Of a stretch of 64,000 bases of DNA, positions 23,801 to 35,800 are shown one piece after another. This stretch comes from Symsagittifera roscoffensis (Eukaryota > Xenacoelomorpha > Acoela > Convolutidae): positions 16,435,840 through 16,499,839 of the forward strand of contig NC_087070.1 in NCBI RefSeq assembly GCF_963678635.1, written 5' to 3'. Positions within the stretch are counted from its first letter, which is position 1; every line of letters starts with the position of its first letter. Both the position numbers and the translations under genes were made by a program. Under the pieces are notes generated by a model, which was given only the letters and a program-made list of their open reading frames with translations, was not told where the DNA came from and ran no database searches.

Positions 23801-26800
23801 TGAGACGATAAAAGCTTGTGTTTCGTATCTGACCGAGAACTGTTTCTTTGCAATTTTTTCGTATACTAGTGAAAATGCGTCCGCTCTATAAATTAAGACA
23901 TGTTATTTGGTAAATTTGATTTTTTTTTTGATAAATAGACTGGTACTACTAATGCGTCATAATTGGCTTGTGTCACTTAGCAATTATGTAGACTCATAAT
24001 TGGCGTGCGTTGCTTAAGAAATTTTGCAGACTCAAAGTTTTTCTCATTCAATTTCACCCAGTAGCATCATCAGTCATATTTATGCTTGTGTATGCGAAGT
24101 ACAACATCGCCTCTGTGTTTATTTTGGCTTAGTGGCCTCTTTTTGCGTCGTTTGTTGTGCGAAAAAAAGTTTCTGTAACTGTTTGTGTTATGAGGGAAGA
24201 GGGACGTAAATTTTTTTTTAATCAGCTTTGAATTTGAAACAAAAATCGGCTGGAAGAGTTTCTGCTAAGGTACTTTCAGCTTTGTCACCGCTTGGTTGCT
24301 TTTGTTTTGATGCTGATTTAGCATTATTTTGTTTAGGCATGTTTGTTTTTACAACTATCTTCATTTATTTTGTTTTATCTAGTTGTATTACAAGTGGTGC
24401 GTAGCTCAGCTTCGCCTCTTTGTCGAAATTGTTGCTGACCCAATAAGATTTTTTGTTTCAACCTTTCCAAGATCAAAACTAAGCGTATCGTTTGTTTTGG
24501 TAAAGGTAGAGCGGGTAATTTTTTTTTGTACATGAATAAAATAATGACCTTACTTGTTCAATGTTTTTTATGAATGCGATTTCAGCTTACTCAGATAACA
24601 AACATATAAGAAAAAATACTGTGTCACGAGAAACAATTCTGAATATTTCCGTTTTTCAGATTAGAATACAGCATTTGAGTGGAAAATCTGTCTCAATTGA
24701 AGCCCAATACCAATTAAATTTCACAAATGTGAAGCTTATTTAGTCTAGTGTTGCCAAAGTTCAGGAGCATAATTTCAGTTCAATCCTGCTTCCCAAGAAA
24801 GTAACAGCTCTACTGTGATGCCTGTAATTTTATTAGTTAGAACGTAGTCATGCTTTTTTGAGATAGAAATGTTTATTTGAACGAAATGTTTTTGTTTTCA
24901 AAGTTCTCAAAAACTAACAAGTAGATTTTTTTGCGAAATTACTTTCAAATCCTTTTTGCAATAGATAAATTGAATTTTTTTTGATATGGTTTAGGATGCA
25001 AAATGTACAAAAATTTAAGACTTACAGCTGGTGGAAGTTGAAAATAGTTTTTTTAAGCAAATGTCTTAATTTTAACACAAATTGAAAGATTCTTATTTAA
25101 TTCAAAATTTTGCATTGGTTAAATATATTTATGAATACTAAAATATAAACGTTTGCAACTTTTGGTTAAATGCGGCTGGCCAACTGCGGCTGCCCACGTT
25201 TTTTTTGGGAAAAGTTCAGCTTCCAGAACCATCTACTATTCCAGATATTACAGTTTTTGAAATAATTGATAAAAAGTGTACGTTCGTTTGCAAATTGGAT
25301 TAAATGGCATATCAAAACGCTTAAAATGGAAAAGTTTTAGGTAGCTTAGGGTTTCCTGTAGATCCTGTTACAATTACTCCGAAGTCTCAAAAAGTCACAA
25401 TTTGTCACAAAAAAAATGAAATGCGTTTGTTTCGTAAAAGTGTTCTTCTTTATGTCTTATTTTATCACCGTTGTAGCGTTAGAGATACTAGCAACACTTG
25501 GTGGCGACTTAGCTGTTTTTGGAAGTTGTGGTTGTACGACGAATAAGGTTTTTCTGGAAAAGACACATGTTTTTGTTTAGTGGTTTTTAAAATATATTCC
25601 TTTTCAGAATAAATTATGAACTTTTAGGGAAGACTCTTGGTGGGTTTTAGGATCACGTTACCTGTCCTCTGCAATTCACATTATTTGATTATACATAACT
25701 TTTTCGAACGACACTTTGGATAAATAAATTTGTTCTTTCTTTCGTTTTTGAAACCTTTGAGATCAGCAAGGGTTTTGCAATCGGGTATTAGACTTTTTTC
25801 CCGTTCACAGGACTCATCTGAGAGCCCCGACTTATTCATATGCTTCCTTTTTTTAAAATCATTTCAATCAACAATATGGCGTAGAGTTAACATTTCTGCT
25901 TGAGACGATAAAAGCTTGTGTTTCGTATCTGACCGAGAACTGTTTCTTTGCAATTTTTTCGTATACTAGTGAAAATGCGTCCGCTCTATAAATTAAGACA
26001 TGTTATTTGGTACATTTGATTTTTTTTGATAAATTGACTGGTACTACTAATGCGTCATAATTGGCTTGTGTCACTTAGCAATTATGTAGACTCTCAATTG
26101 GCGTGCGTTGCTTAAGAAATTTTGCAGACTCAAAGTTTTTCTCATTCAATTTCGCCCAGTAGCATCATCAGTCATATTTTTGCTTGTGTATGCGAAGTAC
26201 AACTTCGCCTCTGTGTTTATTTTGGCTTAGTGGCTTCTTTTTGCGTCGTTTGTTGTGCGAAAAAAAGTTTCTGTAACTGTTTGTGTTATGAGGGAAGAGG
26301 GACGTAAATTTTTTTAAATCAGCTTTGAATTTGAAACAAAAATCGGCTGGAAGAGTTTCTGCTAAGGTACTTTCAGCTTTGTCACCGCTTAGTTGCTTTT
26401 GTTTTGATGCTGATTTAGCATTATTTTGTTTAGGCATGTTTGTTTTTACAACTATCTTCATTTATTTTGTTTTATCTAGTTGTATTACAAGTGGTGCGTA
26501 GCTCAGCTTCGCCTCTTCGTCGAAATTGTTGCTGACCAAATAAGATTTTTTGTTTCAACCTTTCCAAGATCAAAACTAAGCGTATCGTTTGTTTTGGTAA
26601 AGGTAGAGCGGGTAATTTTTTTTGTACATGAATAAAATAATGACCTTAATTGTTCAATGTTTTTTATCAATGCGATTTCAGCTTACTCAGATAACAAACA
26701 TATAAGAAAAAATACTGTGTCACGAGAAACAATTCTGAATATTTCCGTTTTTCAGATTAGAATACAGCATTTGAGTGGAAAATCTGTCTCAATTGAAGCC

Positions 26801-29800
26801 CAATACCAATTAAATTTCACAAATGTGAAGCTTATTTAGTCTAGTGTTGCCAAAGTTTAGGAGCATAATTTCAGTTCAATCCTGCTTCCCAAGAAAGTAA
26901 CAGCTCTACTGTGATGCCTGTAAATTTATTAGTTAGAACGTAGTCATGCTTTTTTGAGATAGAAATGTTTATTTGAACGAAATGTTTTTGTTTTCAAAAT
27001 TCTCAAAAACTAACAAGTAGATTTTTTTGCGAAATTACTCTCAAATCCTTTTTGCAATAGATAAATTGATTTCTTTTTTATATGGTTTAGGATGCAAATG
27101 TACAAAAAATTAAGACTTACAGCTGGTGGAAGTTGAAAATAGTTTTTTTTAAGCAAATGTCTTAATTTTAACACAAATTGAAAGATTCTTATTTAATTCA
27201 AAGTTTTGCATTGGTTAAGTATATTTATGAATACTAAAATCTAAAAGCTTGCACCTTTTGGCCAAATGCGGCTGGTAAACTGCGGCTGCCCACAATTTTT
27301 TGGGAAAAGTTCAGTTTCCAGAACCATCCACTATTCGAGATATTACAACTGATGAAATTTTCTCCGCAAATAATTGAAAAAAATTGTATGTTTGTTTGCG
27401 AATTGAATTATCTGCGATGTCGAAACGCTTAAAAAGGAAAAACTTTAGGTAGCTAAGGGTTTCCTGTAGATCCTGTTACAATTACTCCGAATCCTCAAAA
27501 AGTCACAATTTGTCAAAAAAATGAAATGCGTTTGTTTCGTAAATGTGTTCTTCTTTCTGTCTTATTTTATCACTGTTGTAGCGTTAGAGATACTAGCAAC
27601 ACTTGGTGTCCACTTTGCTGTTTTGAAGTTGTGGTTGTACCCTCTATATGCGTCCGCTCTATAAGTTAAGACATGTTATTTGGTAAATTTGATTTTTTTT
27701 GATAAATTGACTGGTGCTACTAATGCGTCATAATTGGCTTGTGTCACTTAGCAATTATGTAGACTCATAATTGGCGTGCGTTACTTAAGAAATTTTGCAG
27801 ACTCAAAGTTTTTCTCATTCAATTTTGCCCAGTAGCATCATCGGTCATATTTTTGCTTGTGTATGCGAAGTACAACTTCGCCTCTGTGTTTATTTTAGCT
27901 TAGTGGCCTCTTTTTGCGTCGTTTGTTGTGCGAAAAAAAGTTTCTGTAACTGTTTGTGTTATGAGGGAAGAGGGACGTAAATTTTTTAAAATCAGCTTTG
28001 AATTTGAAACAAAAATCGGCTGGAAGAGTTTCTGCTAAGGTACTTTCAGCTTTGTCACTGCTTGGTTGCTTTTGTTTTGATGCTGATTTAGCATTATTTT
28101 GTTTAGGCATGTTTGTTTTTACAACTATCTTCATTTATTTTGTTTTATCTAGTTGTATTACAAGTGGTGCGTAGCTCAGCTTCGCCTCTTCGTCGAATTT
28201 TTTGCTGACCAAATAAGATTTTTTGTTTCAACCTTTCCAAGATCAAAACTAAGCGTATCGTTTGTTTTTGGTAAAGGTAGAGCGGGTAATTTTTTTGTAC
28301 ATGAATAAAATAATGACCTTAATTGTTCAATGTTTTTTATCAATGCGATTTCAGCTTACTCAGATAACAAACATATAAGAAAAAATACTGTGTCACTAGA
28401 AACAATTCTGAATATTTCCGTTTTTCAGATTAGATTACAGCATTTGAGTGGAAAATCTGTCTCAATTGAAGCCCAATACCAATTAAATTTCACAAATGTG
28501 AAGCTTATTTAGTCTAGTGTTGCCGAAGTTTAGGAGCATAATTTCAGTTCAATCCTGCTTCCCAAGAAAGTAACAGCTCTACTGTGATGCCTGTAAACTT
28601 ATTAATTAGAACGTAGTCATGCTTTTTTGAGATAGAAATGTTTATTTGAACGAAATGTTTTTGTTTTCAAAGTTCTCAAAAACTAACAAGTAGATTTTTT
28701 TGCGAAATTACTTTCAAATCCTTTTTGCAATAGATAAATTGAATTTTTTTTGATATGGTTTAGGATGCAAAATGTACAAAAATTTAAGACTTACAGCTGG
28801 TGGAAGTTGAAAATAGTTTTTTTTAAGCAAATGTCTTAATTTTAACACAAATTGAAAGATTCTTATTTAATTCAAAATTTTGCATTGGTTAAATATATTT
28901 ATGAATACTTAAATCTAAAAGCTTGCACCTTTTGGCCAAATGCGGCTGGTACTCTGCGGCTGCTCACGATTTTTTGGGAAAAGTTCAGTTTCCAGAACCA
29001 TCCACTATTCGAGATATTACAACTTATGAAATTTTCTCCGCAAATAATTGAAAAAAAATGTATGTTTGTTTGCGAATTGAATTATATGCGATATCGAAAC
29101 GCTTAAAAAGGAAAAACTTTAGGTAGCTAAGGGTTTCCTGTAGACCCTGTTACAATTACTCCGAAGTCTCAAAAAGTCACAATTTGTCAAAAAAAAAATG
29201 AAATGCGTTTGTTTCGTAAAAGTGTTCTTCTTTCTGTCTTATTTTATCACTGTTGTAGCGTTAGAGATACTTGCAACACTTGGTGTCCACTTTGCTGTTT
29301 TGAAGTTGTGATTGTACCCTCTATATGCGTCCGCTCTATAAGTTAAGACATGTTATTTGGTAAATTTGATTTTTTTTGATAAATTGACTGGTGCTACTAA
29401 TGCGTCATAATTGGCTTGTGTCACTTAGCAATTATGTAGACTCATAATTGGCGTGCGTTACTTAAGAAATTTTGCAGACTCAAAGTTTTTCTCATTCAAT
29501 TTTGCCCAGTAGCTTCATCGGTCATATTTTTGCTTGTGTATGCGAAGTAAAACTTCGCCTCTGTGTTTATTTTAGCTTAGTGGCCTCTTTTTGCGTCGTT
29601 TGTTGTGCGAAAAAAAGTTTCTGTAACTGTTTGTGTTATGAGGGAAGAGGGACGTAATTTTTTTAAAATCAGCTTTGAATTTGAAACAAAAATCGGCTGG
29701 AAGAGTTTCTGCTAAGGTACTTTCAGCTTTGTCACCGCTTGGTTGCTTTTGTTTTGATGCTGATTTAGCATTAGTTTGTTTAGGCATGTTTGTTTTTACA

Positions 29801-32800
29801 ACTATCTTCCTTTACTTTGTTTTATCTAGTTGTATTACAAGTGGTGCGTAGCTCAGCTTCGCCTCTTCGTCGAATTTTTTGCTGACCAAATAAGATTTTT
29901 TGTTTCAACTTTTCCAAGATCAAAACTAAGCGTATCGTTTGTTTTTGGTAAAGGTAGAGCGGGTAATTTTTTTGTACATGAATAAAATAATGACCTTAAT
30001 TGTTCAATGTTTTTTATCAATGCGAGTTCAGCTTACTCAGATAACAAATATATAAGAAAAAAATACTGTGTCACTAGAAACAATTCTGAATATTTCCGTT
30101 TTTCAGATTAGATTACAGCATTTGAGTGGAAAATCTGTCTCAATTGAAGCCCAATACCAATTAAATTTCACAAATGTGAAGCTTATTTAGTCTAGTGTTG
30201 CCGAAGTTTAGGAGCATAATTTCAGTTCAATCCTGCTTCCCAAGAAAGTAACAGCTCTACTGTGATGCCTGTAAACTTATTAATTAGAACGTAGTCATGC
30301 TTTTTTGAGATAGAAATGTTTATTTCAACGAAATGTTTTTGTTTTCAAAGTTCTCAAAAACTAACAAGTAGATTTTTTTGCGAAATTACTTTCAAATCCT
30401 TTTTGCAATAGATAAATTGAATTTTTTTTATATGGTTTAGGATGGAAAATGTACAAAAATTTAAGACTTACAGCTGGTGGAAGTTGAAAATAGTTTTTTT
30501 TAAGCAAATGTCTTAATTTTAACACAAATTGAAAGATTCTTATTTAATTCAAAATTTTGCATTGGTTAAATATATTTATGAATACTTAAATCTAAAAGCT
30601 TGCACCTTTTGGCCAAATGCGGCTGGTACTCTGCGGCTGCTCACGATTTTTTGGGAAAAGTTCAGTTTCCAGAACCATCCACTATTCGAGATATTACAAC
30701 TTATGAAATTTTCTCCGCAAATAATTGAAAAAAAATGTATGTTTGTTTGCGAATTGAATTATATGCGATATCGAAACGCTTAAAAAGGAAAAACTTTAGG
30801 TAGCTAAGGGTTTCCTGTAGACCCTGTTACAATTACTCCGAAGTCTCAAAAAGTCACAATTTGTCAAAAAAAAATGAAATGCGTTTGTTTCGTAAAAGTG
30901 TTCTTCTTTCTGTCTTATTTTATCACTGTTGTAGCGTTAAAGATACTAGCAACACTTGGTGTCCACTCTGCTGTTTTTGGAAGTTGTGGTTGTACGACGA
31001 ATAAGGTTTTTCTGGAAAAGACACATGTTTTTGTTTAGTGATTTTTAAAATCTGTTCCTCTTCATAGTAATTTATGAACTTTTAGGGAAGACTCTTGGTG
31101 GGTACTAGGATCACGTTATCTGTCCTCTGCAATTCACATTGTCTGATGCTACCTAATTTTTTCGAACGACACTTTGGATAAATAAATTTGTTTTTTCTTT
31201 CGTTTTCAAAACCTTTGAGATATGCAAGGGTTTTGCAATCGGGTACTAGACTTTTTTCCCGTTCACAGGACTCATCTTGGAGCCCGGACTCACTCATATG
31301 CTTCTTATTTTATAAATCATTTCAATCAACAATATGGCGCAGAGTTAACATATCTGCTTGAGACGACAAAAGCTTGTGGTTCGAATCCGGCCGGGAACTG
31401 TTTCTTAGCAACTTTGAGTTTTTGCTTTTTCGGACTATAGTCCGCCTGTTTGTTTTTGTCGGCTTAGTTCCCGTAGCCCATTTTTTTTGAAATTTCAGCT
31501 TTCTTCTAAGTTGCTGTAAAACCCAAGCTTGACGACGAAGCCTGGGAGTTCGATTCCAGTCGGGACTTGTTTTTTACAATTTAGATTCTTGTCTGTCTGC
31601 TTATTTTGGCCGGCTTAGTTCCCGCAGAAAAGTTTTTAAAAGTTCGGCGTCTTTCTAGCATTCTGAAAGCTCGTTGTAAAGATTTTTCTGATGGTAATTT
31701 TGTCATAAATCTTTTGGGTTAATTTTGCGATTTCAGTAAATTTTTATGAGAAAAACGATTTTGATTTTTTTCTTTTCATTTGATTTTAATTGCAGTCATT
31801 CATTTTCATATCGCAAGTTGTACCAAGCTCAGCTTCGCCTCTGTGTTGATATTATGCCACGATTTCAATTAGTTTTGAAGGAATAAACCATTTTTTGCTA
31901 TGGTCAAGGTAATTTATGTCTCGGAAGTGTATCTGAGAAAGCACCTATTCAAATATACTCTCTGTTTCTGGTCCTTATATGCTGTTTTTGCTTAGATTCC
32001 AAGATTTGAATTTCTCCACTGATCAAGTTTAATGTTTTTTCTTTCAGCTCTCAGAGACTGTTACAATTCGCGAGCTGACCTTACAGTTGAAACTGTAGAT
32101 TGGAATTCGTTAGTCGTTTTCCGAGCATCTCACGAGATCAACTGCGACTCAATTAGTGCCGAGGAGAGACGGAAGTCGGACGAAGTTCTTGCCTCGGATT
32201 TGTCTTATGCTACATATTTAGCTGTGCCCGCAGTCATTGTGTCCATAAAGGCAATGACTATCATCTCCATTTTCAAACTGTTTGATTTCAAATCCTTGCA
32301 TCTAAGAATCGAAGCGAAAAATTTCTAACTGAAAAGTGCAATTAAAGAATTGAATAATGTAGAGGCAGTCGGGTTTTTTTTCATAAGTTTTAAATGCTTA
32401 CTGGGAGTTGAGATTTCAGTCGAAATTTTTGAATTATAGAATTAAATTGTAAAATGCACATTTTTATTGATTTCGTCTGGTTTGATTAATTTTCCTCAAT
32501 TACTGAAGTTAATCGTAATCAACAAAAAAGTAGGTATTAATAATTGATTAATTGAAAGACCAAGATGTAGATATTAATTCGTGTTTTCCAGATTCACTCC
32601 TATGATGATGAAACTGGTGAAAAAAAGAACGAAAGAAAAAAGAATCTCTTGTGGTCTCTGCGTTAGATTATTCCGTAGAATAAAAATGAAAAATTTGAAA
32701 TCCAAAAGATATTTGAAGACTTTTGTTTCAATTTTAAAATGCTACACCATTGAACAAATAACGCTTAAAAATTTAGGTTTAATTACCTTAAATGGAGATA

Positions 32801-35800
32801 GTTGCCTTAAAAGGGGAGTAGTAATGTGAATTTGGCGACCAGTGTGTTCAACCACTGTTCAGCAGCAGTGTCAAATTTCCAAGTTTGGGTCGAAGTTCCG
32901 CTGTGTTTCGAACTACTAAGCTCCGACTGTAATGAAAATGGACAGGGCGAATCAATGACCAACGGGTGAGTTCCCGATTACTTTCGAATTTGTCTTCGAA
33001 GTTAAGCTTCTAGCAAAGTTTGCTAAAAGGAGCTCTTTTTGCAGTCTCCACTGTTCCCCTTCTGTTTTTTTTTTACTGTTGTCGGATTTCTTGAATGCTA
33101 AATAAAATGGATAATTCTGCATAAACAGGTCAGTGTGAATATTGAAACAGATTTGAAACTTTCTTTGTACATGCAATTTTTCGCAGGGACATTTTTTAGG
33201 TGTTAACGAGGGGGGCAATAAGCTGAAAGGAAGCCGATCATTATGATCTTGTGTTCATTTCTCTCAGTTTTTGCCAGTTAATATCCCCTTATTGACTACG
33301 AAACAAATGATTTTTTCATTCGTGAGTTAATTAGAAAAAAAATTATGAATCCAATATCATAATAAAACAAAAATCGCCGGTAGCTGTGCTAGTAGCACAG
33401 AAAGTTCCGACCACAACAATTAATAACGTATATATATATATTTTTTGCAAATTGTGATGTTTTTTGTTCGTTCGGCTATGAGCGGATCTTAAGGAAAGCC
33501 TATTAAATAGGTACTTTCGATAGTAAGATTAAAATACGCATTTTTGAATAGATTTTTAGAAAAAGTTTGAAAAAATAGAAAAAATTAATCGGAAAACAAA
33601 AAATCGAAATAGGTTTTTTCAATTTTTTTTTTCAGTTTTTTTAATTTTTCATTCATTTTATTTGGTTTTTTCTTAGGATTTTTTTGTCAAGAGGGCTTTT
33701 ATTCCAGGAGTAAAACTAAGTTTTTACGTCTTGTTTCCGTATTATAGAACTGTCCATAAAGGTAATTACTATCATCTTCATTTTCAAACTGTTTGATTTC
33801 AAATCCTTGTATCTAAGAATCGAAATCTAAAATTTTCAACTGAAATGTGCAATCACAGAATTGAATAATGCAGAGGCAGCTGGGATTTTTTCAAAAGTTT
33901 TATATGCTTAATTACTTTCGTCGGGCTTGATTACTTTTCCTCAATTTAGAGAGGATTGTCAAAATCACAAAAAAAGTAAGTTTTAAAAATTGATTAATTG
34001 GGGAGCGGTTGTGAAGTGGTTATGTCTCCGCCTCTCAATCGAAATGTCGGATGTTCGAGGCCAACCATGATCCGTGCGCGTTGCTTAAAGGGTGAGGCAA
34101 AATTACCCAGCCCAAAGAAATAACCAAAAATGCTTGTAAATCTTAACCAGGAGCACAACAGCGGTTATCCGTGAAAAGCTGAACAGCTCGTATGTTTATC
34201 CTTTCCCTTGTGGATAAATCGTCTTAATTGAAGGATAAAAGTATTGATATTAATTCATATTTTCCAGATTCACGCTTATGGCGATGAAACTGGTAAGGAA
34301 AAAGGAAGAAAAAGTCTCATGTCTTCGAACATTCCGTACAATAAAAATGAAAAATCTAAAATCCAAAGACCATCTCCTTTTTCAAATTTGAAGCCTTATG
34401 TTTCAAATTTATAATGATAAGTTACACCATTGAACAAATAACGCTTAAACATTTAGGTTTAATTACATTACACGAAGATTAAAACGTTAATCGATTTTTC
34501 TCAACGACCGGTATAATTATTTTTAGTTTTCTTCGATTTTATTTTGATTTTTCATTGTTTACGTATGCTAGCTTGTGAGTTTTGAGTTATATTACGAAGT
34601 CACTTTTTATCAGTCTAACTTCCATAAAATTGTGCTTTTTTTCGAGGCTAGGTTTGTCGCTTTTTTCTTTGCTTTTAAAGCCAATTTTAGTCATTTTGTA
34701 GCTGGTGTTTGTGTAGCTTTGTCTTATGTGTTAAAGATTTCTTTTTGAATGGTCCTGCGCATTCCACTAATTTAATTGCCATGCGGATTGAATGACCGCA
34801 AAGTATATTAGCCAATCAGAGTTCGAAAATCGAAAAAACAATTTTCGCGCTCGTTAAGAATTTTATGCACATTTTTTTTTACATTCAACCCTGGGCTGTG
34901 TTTTAGTTTCTCAGGAGACCACGGATTGTCAAATTTGAAAATTAATAATGAGTATGAACAAGATTTAAGTTCCTGGAAAGCTTGGAACGAATTCCGATGC
35001 ATCAATTCATTCAACAAACGACTGGGACTGTGTCTCAGAGTCACGGAAAATTTACCCTCAAGCGAAGATATTTGGAAAAACTGGCTTGGAGAACCCTTAA
35101 AAGCGCTGATTATTGATACACATGTTTTCATGATCAACAAAAGCGGATTTCCAGTCCTATCTCAAGCTCATCAGCATTACATATGTAGACTTTTCACTTA
35201 TTTCCCGAATCTTCAAGTTATAGTTTCAACAGGAAAAAGCATGAACGAATTGCAATCTGAGTCTAAGCAATCAAACTTGACATCTTATTACCAATATTTG
35301 AACCATTTGTTCACTAAGAGAAAACCGTTTGATTCGATTGAGGAGTTTGCATTTGGATATGAGAACTACTTGCAAGTGCCTTTGCAGCCATTGGCTGATA
35401 ATCTGGAGTCCCAGACTTACGAGGTGTGTTTTCGTTTTTTTTTACTGGTTGGAAATTTGTGACTTAATTTGACTGTAATTTTTTTAAATTTATTTATTGA
35501 CCAAGAAAGGTAAAAATTTATCAGAACTTGAATTGGAGAATATAACAGAGGTGATCGAAATGCAGGAAAGAAGAACCAAAAGATTTGGGATAGTTTTTCT
35601 TAACACGACTGAGATAAATTTTTTGGATTGTGTATTGCCAGCAACTAGACATATATGATAACAAATTTGAATATGTAGACGCTATCCTTCTTTATTGGTA
35701 AAATAGTTAAATTGGTAAAATAGTTTAAAAAAACTAAGATTTTTTTACCAGAGATGAGATCCTTACAATAATTTTGTAAAGTAATCAGAACAACAATTTT

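Noticed and set aside
31334-31397. Functional tRNA gene
   Set aside because: A and B boxes are present, but I could not fold a full cloverleaf with a paired acceptor stem, and the same sequence is degraded in the other array units.
19680-31410. A CRISPR-like or coding interpretation of the array and its conserved 60-codon frames
   Set aside because: Repeat units are kilobases long with no short repeat-spacer pattern. The small frames recur only because the units are near-identical copies, and they contain no domain.
14569-31840. Hammerhead-type ribozyme for the repeated hairpins
   Set aside because: I looked for the CTGATGA and GAAA core near the hairpins and did not find the required arrangement.
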